Of a stretch of DNA of 64,000 bases, positions 10,709-21,640 are shown in pieces. Position 1 is the stretch's first letter, and the number at the start of each line of letters is the position of its first letter. Origin of the DNA: Symsagittifera roscoffensis (Eukaryota; Xenacoelomorpha; Acoela; Convolutidae); assembly GCF_963678635.1 (NCBI RefSeq), contig NC_087063.1, positions 58,970,759 through 59,034,758 of the forward strand, read 5' to 3'. The notes under the pieces are model-generated. The model saw nothing but the letters and a program-made list of their open reading frames with translations. It did not search any database and had not been told where the DNA came from. A program made the position numbers and the translations under genes.

Positions 10709-11350
10709 TTATCCAGTTTTAAACTGGGTTAATCCGGTTTGGGTACCGTTGGTTTCCTTTTCTTAGTCATGCTGTTATGCTATGTGTTGTGGTGTTTAGT
10801 AAGCTGCATTGGTTAGTTTTGTTTAGTATATAATTCCTTTCCAACCGGGTTAAATGAAAGTTTGAAACGTGTTATCTTGTGTTAGAGTTATCGAGTGTGA
10901 AAGCTTGAAACTGAAATTCATTATTTTAAACAATTCTTCGTGGGCAAGCTGTGCGAGTTTGGATAGAATTCTTGTGCGAGTGAATGAAAATAGCAAAAGG
11001 TTAGTACTGTATTTGCTTCTTATTAATTTACTACATAGAATTTTAATTTTACTGCTAGTTGTTGGGGGAAATTAAGTTACAAATTTTCATCATTATTAGA
11101 TTTACTGCTTGTGGGGGAAAAATTTATAAATTAATTTACTGCATTGGTATTATATTTATTTAATTGTTGGTGCAAAAATTTAATAGGGTTTTAAACAGTT
11201 TTGAAGAAGTTTGCTATTTTTTATTTTTCTTTTGTGAATTTTTCAGATGATCTAGGATGAAGGCTAAAATTCTAAAGAAAACATGGATAAAGAATGGTGA
11301 GTTTCTAATATTTAAATTAGTTAGTAATATGTATAATTCATACTTACCTG

Positions 11351-13159
11351 TTAGTCGTCGGGGAAGAAACCGTGGGGGAAGATGTCGTGGATGAGATCTG
11401 AAGTTGTTAGTAATTTGGCTAAGATGCGGATGATATTTTTAGTTTGAAGCAGTGGCCAAAGCAATTGAAGTGCCTTAATAGTGGTTAGTTCTTCAGTGCC
11501 AACTGCAAACTCATAAGGTGTGTTTTGGATTAAGTTATATAATTTGTGGTTGAATTTAGTGTTATGGATGAATTCTAAAATGGGGATTTCTATAGGTTGT
11601 ACAAACTCGTGTGGGATGAGGAAGGGTCGGGATTCTTCTGCGTTGAAGGTCTTGGTGATGGGACAAAAGATATACATTTGGGTTATGGGATCATAATTTC
11701 GAAGAATACCATGAAGGTTAGTATCTTTAATGCAATATGTGAAGTTAAGAAAGAATGGTGAGGTGTATTTGGAATTGATGAATTGAAAACGATGGTGTGG
11801 TTGTCTGGAGGGAGTGTGTAGGTCAAAGTGATTTTGGATGAAACGATAATAAGTATATGTGTGTGTTTGTTTAGTGCGCAACATAATATCGTGTGAGCAG
11901 TGCAAATCTCTTTCATGTGGTGCAAGGAAATGAAAGGTTAGTGAAAATATTTGGAAGCGTTCTTTAAAACTTTCGTAGGCTTGCGTGTCTGTTAGTGCTT
12001 CTGAAATAATGTGGTCAAACTTGCGATCGAAGATATTTAGTGTTAATACATATGGTGTTTTAATGAAAAATTTCTCGGTGATTTGTGGGTTAGCGAAGCG
12101 ATCGTCGTCTAAGAATTGATCTTGGTTAGTTCTGATGATGTTATGATCGTAATATTCTAGTGTATATTCATTAGCTCGGGGTGCAGTGTGTGTTTTTAGT
12201 GATTTTTTATATCCAATGTAAGTAAATTGTCTAGGTGTTAGTGTTGTAGTGAGTCGATATAGCATGTCCTTATTTCGTTCTATATCGATATGAGTGTTAG
12301 ATAAAGGTAAGCAAAGGGGATTTGTAAAATGATAATATGAGGTCCAAGGAAGGGTAGGCATTAAAACGTATTCGTCTACAAAGTTACGTGTCTCGTTAGT
12401 GTCATGAGGGGTGTTTAAGGTGTATTGTGGAAATGAGGGTAAGGTGATAGCTAAAAATTCTTTTGTGTTAGTGTGTTGTGGATGGTTGATATATTCACGG
12501 GCTGTTCCTGGTTTCGCTGGGAAAGGATGGTTGGGGAACTTCCTTTTAAAAGTGCGGTAAGCTCTATTTGTGCTGAGTGAAGATTCAGTAGTTGTGGATG
12601 ATGGTGCTAATGATTCAGTATAAATTGAAGAGGGTGTAGGGGTAGGAGGGTTGGATGAATCTATTGTGGATGAGATTTGGTTTATGGTTGGGGTGTCAAG
12701 GTGATAGGGTTGTTGTTGTAGGGTAATGAAATTATCTAGTTCTGGGGAGATTCGGGGGGTGTCTGGAGAATGAGATGATTGGTCTGAGTGAAGTGAGGAG
12801 TAGGTTGGAGTGACTTGGGAAGCATAAGAGGGTGTAGAATTGGTTGGGTCAGGGTTATTTGGTAGTATGGGTTGAAAAGGGGGTTGGGAAAAATTTAAGG
12901 AATTGGTGTGAAAATTATTTGATGGAGATGGTTCAGAGTCGGCAAATTCATCGGGGGTTTCAATATTCGGGTTATTGAGTTGTGAGATGGAGTATAAAAC
13001 TGAGATGTGTGAATTAGTATCGGAATTCATGCCGGATGTTACATTACTGGATGGGAAATCGGGTGGCGGAAAAGCAAAAAGTGGTATTATTGGGATTGGA
13101 GTGGTGAGGTTGGTTGGGTGGGAATTTGATCAGTGTAGGGATCCAAGTTGTCGGCTCAT
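11351..13159 (-). pseudogene. ORF8 of copy A, nonsense at codon 10
   Basis: The conserved ATG is at 13159-13157, overlapping the env stop as ATGA. Codon 10, CGA in C and CGC in D, is TGA here (13132-13130), a C-to-T change at a CpG. The next in-frame ATG at 13030 opens 559 codons to 11351, so an N-terminally shortened protein remains possible. The full frame would be 602 codons. Residues 1 to about 200 are rich in Pro, Ser, Thr and Asn. From about residue 210 the sequence is less biased and conserved with D and B, with aromatic-rich patches (LPWTSYYHFTNPLCLPL) and a Leu-rich C-terminal helix candidate (KALQLLWPLLQTKNIIRIL). No signal peptide or membrane segment. Position after env is that of a retroviral accessory gene. 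No family recognised. Confidence 0.8.
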
Positions 13160-15771
13160 CGTGGGCTAAAAAAATTATTATTTTGAGACTGAAAAGCGGT
13201 GGTATGGGGTTGTTCTATAATTTGTTCATAAGTATTTTCATCTTGTGAGTGGTGTGGCATTATATGTTGGATGGGACTTTGTGATATGGTTGGTCTAAAA
13301 TTATTATGTGTTATGGCTAAATTTCGAAAATTACGTGGGACTAGGGATAATGGATGGTTATGTGGTAGGGGTGGTAACTGTGGTGCTGTTGGTGTTGTGT
13401 CTGCATTGTTATGTTCTTCGTCGTATGTGTTCTGTCTTGTTGCTATTTTTGTGTTATATTCTTTTATTTGTGCGTCTAAAAGAATTTTGTTTATAGATGT
13501 AGAAAATATTCCAAAAAATCCTGCAAATAGTATGCGTGCTACACTTGCTTGTCTATTGACTTGTGTGTGTATAGCACATGTGTTATAGATTCCTTTTAAG
13601 AGTGAAAAAAGAAATCCAATAAAGTTAAACATTGCGTATAAAATAGTCAGTTTTTCTAAGATGTAGTAGGGCCATCCTAGAAAATCAAGAATTTCATTCT
13701 TAAGTGTAACAAAGCTAAAAATATTGATAGGTGATATATCTTGGGGACGGTATTTTTCACCGTTTAGATATATATAATCTTTAATGTCCTTAAAATATCC
13801 GCTATAGTCTTGCGTATAGATGTCTGCAAATCCTGCGGTTTCGGCAAGTTTGCGTAAGTTTTGGTCAATTGATTGTCTTTGTATTGTGTCCATTTGTGTC
13901 AATAATTCCTGGAATTGTTGTGTTCTAATGTGATGTTGAATATCTGATTTTGAGTGTATTCCTATTGATTGTAAGTCTATATTTGGGTTTCGAGCGATAG
14001 CGCGAATGCTTTCTGGTGAAAATTTTTTGAGTGATTGCATTAATGTGGGATATGGGGTGAGAAGGTAATATTTATCTTCATCAGGGTTTAGTTGTACTAC
14101 GTTGTGGCTATTTTCTGATCCACATGGAACTGCGGTATCCCAGAAATAGGTTCTTCGTGAAAGTGTGTCAACGAAATGTACTTTATTCTTATAAAAGATA
14201 GGGATTCTTTTATAGCATCGTTTATCTTCAAAAACGTATAGTGGTGATACTTTTTTAGTACAAGTATAAAACCATAAGATGTTTCCTTCATAGTCTAAAA
14301 AATTTGATCTATTTCCTGATAGTAAATATCCTGCGTAGGGTATTTTTAATACTGCTAGTGCAAGTGATTGTAATATTTGTGTTCTTTCTAATTCGCATAG
14401 TTGGTGTAATGTTTCTAATTCGGAGAGTGACATTTCTTGAAAAATTCGGCTAATCGTGTATTCTAGTTTCATATCTAAGTGAATATCATAGTGGATATTA
14501 CCAAAATATGTACTATTCATTAGTGATAGTTCTTGTAAACGTGTGCTTTGATCGTCTTGGGGCTTTAAATGTCCACCAGGTTGACCTGTATTCTTTTGAA
14601 AATTAACTGGTATATATGATGTTCCTTCGTTTAGGGGATGACTTGTGGCGTATGGGTCAACTTTTATTTTTCCAGTGGTCAAGTCGAATCCATTTTCGTA
14701 TTCAACTAATATTTCAGAGTATTGTGTTTTGTGAAGTGGGTTTCTGTGTTTACATGCAAGTTCTGTTTCTTGATATATTTGAAAACGTGTTAATTTATTT
14801 TCTATATTATGAATGTTTCGAAAATTAGAACTTATTTTTCGTAATGGATTTACTTGTTCATATGGTATTGATTGTATAAAATATTTTTCGTGAAATTTTA
14901 TCATACGAGCGTGTATTTTTGCTACTTGAAATGTTGTACATGTGTCTTCGGGGAACCAAACAATTGTTGCTTGTGTTCTGGTTGTAGGGTCGCAATAACC
15001 TTGGTCGTTTTTACAAGGTAATCTAATTCCTTGATAAATCATTGTGTTGTCTGATAAATCTCGTGTGAGTTGTATTTTTTCGAGTTGTATTTTCCAATCG
15101 AAAAATATTATTTCTTGGTATCCTTTATTTTTTGTGTCTGCTTTGCAGTTTGATGGGTCATTTATACCAATGTGTGGTATCCAGTGTTTATCGTGCATGT
15201 CATAGGTTAATCGTCCGTGTGCGCCGTTGTATGGGTATTTTTCATCTAATTTTATATGTCCTTGATATCTTTCAAGTTCTGCTTGATGTACAGAATCTGA
15301 AAAAACTTGGAAATATACTAAATTTCTATCTGTGTTTTTATTTTTTGTGATGTTTAGTCGGAGTAACTCGTTTTTACAATCTTCGGGATTGAGATGTAAA
15401 AGTCGTTCTATATTACTCTGGTAGAATGATTCATGGTCAAGTCGGTTTTTATTTCCGTTTGAGACTTGTGAACAATGTACTTTCTTTTCAGAAAATGTTG
15501 CTGTGAGTTGATATCCTCTAACTGTAGTTGCTCGGGCTTTTGAATAAAGTGTTGCTATTACATTTGTAGTTTCTATGGCTTGGGGTTCTGTTTCGCACTG
15601 TGATACTTGATTTATTGCATACTTGTGTAGTGTTTTTTGTTCGTTTTCTTCACAATCGTAATGTGTTACTAATAAATCTTGGGGTCCTGTGCTGGGAGAA
15701 GGGTTTATGTTTTGATTTGAGATTACTAGAAAAAGGAGTTGGAGAAAAATTAATAATTTTAGAATATACAT
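13156..15771 (-). CDS. Envelope-like glycoprotein (copy A)
   Basis: 871 aa, single open frame. It starts with a hydrophobic signal peptide (about residues 1-19), followed by a Cys-containing ectodomain of about 680 residues with several N-x-S/T sites. Two hydrophobic segments lie near the C-terminus (about 706-731 and 741-765 by alignment to C), then a tail of about 105 residues rich in Pro, Asn and Gln. Its place downstream of pol and its architecture indicate a membrane glycoprotein for virion entry. I do not recognise the fusion-protein class, and I see no canonical furin RXKR site. The start overlaps the end of ORF6 by 13 nt. The stop overlaps the ORF8 ATG. Close in sequence to the env of C. 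Confidence 0.85.
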   Translation of the reverse strand: MYILKLLIFLQLLFLVISNQNINPSPSTGPQDLLVTHYDCEENEQKTLHKYAINQVSQCETEPQAIETTNVIATLYSKARATTVRGYQLTATFSEKKVHCSQVSNGNKNRLDHESFYQSNIERLLHLNPEDCKNELLRLNITKNKNTDRNLVYFQVFSDSVHQAELERYQGHIKLDEKYPYNGAHGRLTYDMHDKHWIPHIGINDPSNCKADTKNKGYQEIIFFDWKIQLEKIQLTRDLSDNTMIYQGIRLPCKNDQGYCDPTTRTQATIVWFPEDTCTTFQVAKIHARMIKFHEKYFIQSIPYEQVNPLRKISSNFRNIHNIENKLTRFQIYQETELACKHRNPLHKTQYSEILVEYENGFDLTTGKIKVDPYATSHPLNEGTSYIPVNFQKNTGQPGGHLKPQDDQSTRLQELSLMNSTYFGNIHYDIHLDMKLEYTISRIFQEMSLSELETLHQLCELERTQILQSLALAVLKIPYAGYLLSGNRSNFLDYEGNILWFYTCTKKVSPLYVFEDKRCYKRIPIFYKNKVHFVDTLSRRTYFWDTAVPCGSENSHNVVQLNPDEDKYYLLTPYPTLMQSLKKFSPESIRAIARNPNIDLQSIGIHSKSDIQHHIRTQQFQELLTQMDTIQRQSIDQNLRKLAETAGFADIYTQDYSGYFKDIKDYIYLNGEKYRPQDISPINIFSFVTLKNEILDFLGWPYYILEKLTILYAMFNFIGFLFSLLKGIYNTCAIHTQVNRQASVARILFAGFFGIFSTSINKILLDAQIKEYNTKIATRQNTYDEEHNNADTTPTAPQLPPLPHNHPLSLVPRNFRNLAITHNNFRPTISQSPIQHIMPHHSQDENTYEQIIEQPHTTAFQSQNNNFFSPR

Positions 15772-16891
15772 GTGTATGATAATCCTGAGTATGGGTTATA
15801 AAATGTGATGTAACCAATTGTCTTTTTGGTATATCTGTCGTATTTATATATTACTTCAGTGGTTATAAATGGTGGTGGTAGTGATTGGGCTGTTATGTTT
15901 GGTGGGTTTAATGGGTAGGGGTGTTGAGTAATGTTGTTTAATTTAACTGTGATTTCAAACTTTAATTGTAAACTGTTTTGTTGGAGTATTTGGATATTGT
16001 GATCACGGATATCGTCGTGAATGTCTTGTCGGTATTGTAATCTATTAAGTGCCCAGTTGTGAAGGCGATTACTTTCTAGATGTTGTCCAAATAATGGTGG
16101 AGGGGCTGTAAATGTATTCCAATCTAGTCTTAAAGGGATATTTGTTGATGATTGTTCTCGATATCTGGCGTCGAGATTATTTGGAAAATTTAAGTTAAAA
16201 GGTGGTGGTGAAATCTGGCTTATTGATGGTGTTGATGGTAGTGATAATGTTTCTGGTAGTGATGAGGATGTTGTTGTATCCGTAGAAATATCTATTGGAT
16301 CATTGACTAAATTTGATTCACCTTGTGTAAATGAATGTGTTGTCCAATATGGTAGTCGTGATGCCTGGTTTGGGGGGTTAAAGGGATTTTCACGTATTTG
16401 TTCAGATGTTGGTGTTGAACCTAAGTAATCTGATGGTAGGCTTGAGGTGCTACGTTGTCAAAGAAGCGTAGGGGTTTCTGGTAATGTACCAATGGGGTTT
16501 TCTGGAGTGTTTTGTGATGGGGATTGAGGTATGTCAAAATGAACTCGGGGAGTTTGAAAATTTCTGTTTCGTCGAGGATGTATAATTTGTCTATTTATTT
16601 CGATTTATTTTGGTTTTGACTAGGATTTCTTATTCTACTTAATTCTTGTGGTAGTGTTGGGTATAAGTTATATGTTGGTTCGCTTAGAGGTGCTTGTCGT
16701 TGAACTGGTTCTAGTGGTTCTGATAAACGAGCGTGTCGTTCTTCAAAAGTGTATGGGTTATCTTGAAAGGAAATTCGTGTAGATTTTTGAGGATTATGGG
16801 TAGTTGAAGGTGTTGTTGGGTTATCTTGGGATGATGTCGATGAAGACTGACTTTGTGACTTTTGGGTAGCAATTTTTGATAGCTTTTTGGT
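15759..16891 (-). pseudogene. ORF6 of copy A, two lesions
   Basis: Counterpart of the ATG-less frame at 59370-60503. The span is 1133 nt, one less than in C, because of a single-base loss near 16610. A second lesion is TGA in place of TCA near 16457. The N-terminal half is Pro/Ser/Thr/Gln-rich with the conserved stretch ISFQDNPYTFEERH. The C-terminal half is more evenly composed. It ends at TAA 15761-15759, 13 nt inside env. As in C, no in-frame ATG exists, so the lesions inactivate a product whose start mechanism is itself unknown. Confidence 0.7.
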
Positions 16892-16911
16892 CTATTCTTT
16901 TAGTGAAAAAG

Positions 16912-17088
16912 TTAATGTTTATTATAGTATTCTTCTAAGAAAAGAATTAGGAGGATTGTTGCTAGAGCGAATGTGATGATTGCTTTCTTTATACATTTGC
17001 ATATGGTCAAAATGAGGGATGATAGAAATGTTATGAAAATTACAAATAGTAGAAAAATATCAGTTCTACTGAAAATAGTTCGTATCAT
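16912..17088 (-). CDS. ORF5, small two-segment membrane protein (copy A)
   Basis: 58 aa from ATG 17088. A short basic N-terminus (MIRTIFSR) is followed by a strongly hydrophobic segment (about residues 11-29), a Cys-Lys turn (ICKCIKKA) and a second hydrophobic segment (about 36-50). The protein is kept in C (59173-59361, 62 aa) and in divergent B (37224-37385), with KCIKKA invariant. Conservation in B argues for selection. The shape resembles small viral ion-channel or membrane-remodelling proteins, but that is analogy only. In A it starts 12 nt beyond the end of ORF4. Confidence 0.65.
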   Translation of the reverse strand: MIRTIFSRTDIFLLFVIFITFLSSLILTICKCIKKAIITFALATILLILFLEEYYNKH

Positions 17089-17099
17089 TTAGACAAGTT

Positions 17100-17315
17100 T
17101 TATAAATCGTACCTGTGGATATAATCAAGGGTTTTTGAAAGTTGGAGAAATAGTTCGAATATAGTGTAGAAAATTAAAAAAATATTACAAAAAATGATTA
17201 AGAGTATTAGAAAAGATTCAAGGATATCAAAAAGAAATATTATGAAAGTTTCAAGTATCCTAAAAAATTGTTTGAGGTTTGTGATAATTTTAGTGACTGT
17301 TTGATAGAAGAGCAT
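17100..17315 (-). CDS. ORF4, small hydrophobic protein (copy A)
   Basis: 71 aa from ATG 17315. Mostly Phe, Ile and Leu from about residue 17 to 60, enough for one or two membrane spans, with short polar ends (MLFYQTVTK and DYIHRYDL). Equivalent proteins are in C (76 aa) and B (87 aa). The Asp at IIFLFDILESF sits inside the hydrophobic stretch in A and C; B keeps an acidic residue there. It precedes ORF5 closely in all copies, so the two are probably made from one message. Function unknown. Confidence 0.6.
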   Translation of the reverse strand: MLFYQTVTKIITNLKQFFRILETFIIFLFDILESFLILLIIFCNIFLIFYTIFELFLQLSKTLDYIHRYDL

Positions 17316-17909
17316 TTAAGAAATGGCTTCGTGATCGAATATTTTTTGTTGTTTGGGGCAACTTTCAAGTGTGGTCGGATTATTTATTAGTTTTTTGACA
17401 AGTGGGTTGAGTTTTGTAAAAAAATTGTTGGGGGCAATTTTTATGGTGATCGGGAGGTCTTCTTTGTCTTTATTTTCATTTGTCATATGATCTGGGGTAT
17501 TTTTGAGATTTTTATACTTTAGGCTAAATAAAATGGTCCTTCTTTTACTTTAGGCTAATTTAACATATTTGTTTGGGGGATATTTCAGGTCTGAGTTGGG
17601 GAAATATTGTTGATCTTTGGTTTATTAGATAAGGGAGGGTTATGATATTATGGTGATATTTATTTTAGTTGTCAAGTTGGAGTGGTTTGCTTATTTTTGA
17701 CCTGGAGGTCGTAGAGTTATAGTTATAGATATGCCTGGAGTTTAATATTTTTCGTCTAGTTGGTTTGTGTTAAAGTTATAGAAGGTGACGGATTGGATGA
17801 ATCCTATTGGCTAATTTTGAACTAGAATCGCTGCGTGTTTGTCAGCATTTTATCTTGAAAATTGAAAGTGTAAAATGTTTCAGAGGTGCAAAGATTATTA
17901 AATGTAGAA
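17316..17909 (-). other. Spacer between pol and ORF4 with paired motif (copy A)
   Basis: About 0.6 kb non-coding. On the - strand TTAGCCTAAAG occurs twice, 31 bp apart (plus-strand starts 17517 and 17548). The same pair at the same spacing is in C (58705, 58736) and B (37820, 37851). Possibly a splice-control or subgenomic-promoter element. Confidence 0.5.
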
Positions 17910-20900
17910 TTAAGGTTGTTTTTGAAATTCAACTTTCTTTAATATTTTAGATTGTGGGATGAATACTTTATAATTTTTACGTGGTTGATTTCTAAGTCGT
18001 GAAGACTCTCTATGTTCTGATTTGTCGATTTGTTCTTGGGGTATTATTTGTTCTGTCATTTTTCTATTTTTTCTTTCTTTTTGAGATTTATTTTGATCGA
18101 GATTTTTTGTATTGTTTTTTGTGGTGTTTGATTTTGTATTTTGATTTCCGAGGTGAATATCATTTTGTTCCTTTGTTATGTTGTCCGTGTGTGGGTCATT
18201 TTGAATAACTTTTAAACCTGTAAAAGAATATAATTGAGTTAGTTCGCGGAGTGCGTATTCTTTTGGATAATAAGGTAATAGGTTATTTCGGTGTTGAACG
18301 ATTTCTTTTTTATCTGAGTCGGTGATTTTATATGTGACATCAGTGGGTTTTGCAATTATTTGGTATGGTCCTTTACGAAGGGGTTGTAACTTTTTTGAAA
18401 TTCCTTTTTGAGTATTAAAATTGGGTATTAAAACAAATGTTCCAATTTTTAAATCGGAGGCTGGTGTAAAGCGTGAATTTATTTGTTCATTAATATTTTG
18501 CCTTTGTAACAACTTTTTTGTTACCTTTTGGTAAATTTCATTGTGTTTTTTATCTCTGTTTAAAATCCATTCGGTGTGTGTACCGGAGGCTAATTTAAGA
18601 ATTTGTGGGTGATGAAAATGATCTTCATCGTGTGTATGTAATGGTAGGTTATAACAAATTGAGTCTTTATTTGGTTGACAATAACCTTGTACGTTTTTAT
18701 GAGAGTTTGCTGTAAACATTATTGGTTTACGTGGCTTTTGGTTAAAAACCATTTCATATGGTGACATTCCTAAAGTTGTCGTGATTTGTGAATTATATGC
18801 TAAGGGAAATAGTTTTACATCTGCTGACCATTCGGTATATCTTGTATCATTTCCATTGATGATACATCTGAGATATTCTTGTAATGAACGGTTCATACCT
18901 TCGACTAAGCCGTTTGTCCAAGGTGCGTGAGATGTACGTGGTTTGTGTTTAATGTTATATAAATGACATAGTGTGATGATTTCATTATTTATGAATTCTG
19001 TACCGTTGTCTGTAACTAAAATTTCTGGTAGTCCGAATTTTGCTATCCAGTGTTCATAGAGTGTTGTGTAAGCGTAATAAGCGTTACAATGTGGTACTGG
19101 GTTAGGTGCTACATAATGTGTAAATGCGTCAACAATTACCATAATGTAGGAGTTTCCTTCGGATGAGGGTGAAATTGGTCCTTTGGTATCAAATGAGATA
19201 CGATGATTAAAGTACAAACTTTGTCCTTTAAAATCTTGTTTTTGTGCTATTTGTTTTTGATTTGGGTAAGGTTTATTTAGTTGACATACTATACAGTCAT
19301 TGCATAGTACTTTTATCCAAATTGGTGCATTTGGGAAATAAAAGTTTTGTACAAAATTTGAATATGTTTTTTCTGATCCAGAGTGTCCTTTAATATTTTG
19401 TGTATGTGAAATATTAAAAGCTATAAGAATCATACTTAAAGGGAGACAGGGAACTGTAGATTCATTTAGTTTGTATTCTAGAAGGTCTGTGTTTTCGTTA
19501 ATTGTTGTATTATTGAATTTTCGAAAATATCGGAGGAGTGTTTTGTTTCCTAGAATAGTTGAATCTGCTTTGATAGGTTTAGTTTTATATTTGTGCCATG
19601 ATTTCAGTTGTCGAATTACTGGGTCAAGGTTTTGATATTGTTTCAGTGTTGAAATTGTAATTGTTTCTGTTGGGGGGAGAAAAATGTTTTCAATTTCTAA
19701 TTTAGATAAGGGTATTGTGTCAAGTGGGTCATGGAGGTCAAAAACTTGATTTATTGTGTATTTTGAATCGTTTGTTTGTGGTCCTGATAAATTTATTTTA
19801 TCAGTTAAATTTTCTTTTTCAATTAGTGGAAAATGGTCTTTTTTAGGCGGGTGTTGTTTTATTCTTTTTTGTTGGGTGTTATTTTTTATCCATTGTGAAT
19901 ATGGGATTAGTTTAAAAGTTGATGTTCCAAGTAGATCAACTTCATAGTGATTATTTTGACAATCTAAATAAAGTGGGAAATGTTGTAAATTATTTATTTG
20001 TGATTGTTCAACGTCAGTTTTTACTGCATATTTGCATTCCAATCGGGGTGATGTTTCATTTTCTGCAAGGTAGAATTTTATGTTTTTGGGTATTTCGACT
20101 GTGGTTTTACGTGTAAGTAATTCAGGTGGCGTATTTCGACTTAAGGTGTCTGGTAATGCAAGATTTTTTCCTGCGGTCCAAACTATATGTAAGTTTGGGA
20201 ATTTCATTAAAATGAGTTGAAATCTATAAACTCGGTGGTTTGGATTAGACTTTTGTGTAAAAAGAAAGATGATTGGTTTATGGTCTGTGAATAGAACTGT
20301 GGGATGTTTTGATCCAAGTATCAGAAATTCATATTCTGTTAGTGTATATATTATGGCTGTACATTCTCTCATTAGAGTTGAGAGTCGTAGCTCTGCTTGA
20401 GTGAATAATCGAGAATTTGCTGATATGAGGTTCATTTTATTTGTACTATTATCTGATTGTAATAATGCTGCGCCGATGCCAAAATTCGAAGCATCGCACA
20501 TTGCATAAAATGGTTGATTTGAATCTGGAATTGTGTTTGAAATTTGTTCAGTTAGAAGTTTTTTAATTTCTTCAAATCGTGCTTGATGTTCTGTATTCCA
20601 TTCAAAATTATTTTGTTGTCTAAGTATGTTATAGAATGGTCGTAGATATAATTGCATTTTATAAACATATTTGCTTAAAAAGTTTAACATTCCAAGGAAT
20701 TCTCGGATTTTCTTTTTATTTGTTGGTGGTTGGAGTTTTTGAATAGCGTCTATACGTGATTTCAATGGAGTGATTGTTTTTCTTTCTATATTATGTCCTA
20801 AGAATTTAACTTTTGTCAAAAAGAAGTGTGATTTATCGGGGGCGGCCTTCAGATTTTCGTTCTGAAGTATTTGGTGATATTGTTCTAAAACATTGAACAT

Positions 20901-21640
20901 TTCCTCTTTTGTCTGTGATTGCATAAAAACATCGTCTAAATAGGTGATTGCATTTTTCTTGAGTATTAGTGGTCGAAAAATTTTGCTCATAAAAGCTGAA
21001 AATGCTGCTGGTCCTATGGATATTCCATAGAATAAGCGGTTGAATTCGTATTGTTGGTTTCCAATAACAAAATGTGTTAAGCGTCGTGATTGTTCATCTA
21101 ATGGCATTTGATTATATGCACTATTCATATCGGCGATGGTAAAGTATTTTCCGTTTATTTTTGTTAAAATAACTTGTATTGGTTCAATGGGCCAATTACA
21201 CTTTGATTCATCTATTAGTGAGTTGAGGTATCTAGCATCGAGAACAATTTTTAATGATTCTCCTTTGGCTAGAATGATAACAGGGTTGATAAATGTGTTG
21301 CCTTTTGGTTGTTCCTCTTTGTTTACTGGTGATATAATGTTGTATTGTTCTAAAATGTCGAGTAATCTGTTCACTTTATCGTGTAAGTGAATTGGTACTT
21401 TACTTGCTCTTTGTTTTTTGAAAACTGCGTCTGGTTTTAATGGGAGATGTAGTGATGAGCTGATTTTGCCAACATCAAATTTGGATGTTGCATAGACTGA
21501 TGAATATTTAATTAGCTGTTTTGCTAGTTTTTCAAATTCGTCTTGTGTTATTTGTGAATGTTGGAAATTAAACATTGTTAAAAATTTCTGTTGACTCTCT
21601 GTGTAGTTACTTATGTTGAATGTAGGTTTGAAATATGGGG
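17910..21640 (-). pseudogene. pol part of copy A (RT, RNase H, integrase), separated by a frameshift
   Basis: Open for 1221 codons from Met 21575, and the frame is open upstream to about 21640. It includes RT with YLDD, RNase H, an integrase HHCC zinc domain with CNDCIVC, the D-D-35-E triad and a GPY/F module (LRKGPYQII), then a basic tail. In copy C the same sequence is fused in frame to gag. Here one base is missing in the stretch CACAAAACCCC (plus strand 21636-21649), so gag-protease ends at 21611 and pol lacks its own ORF start. Either a mutation in A, or the site of a frameshift mechanism that C does not need. I favour mutation. All catalytic residues I can check are present. Confidence 0.85.
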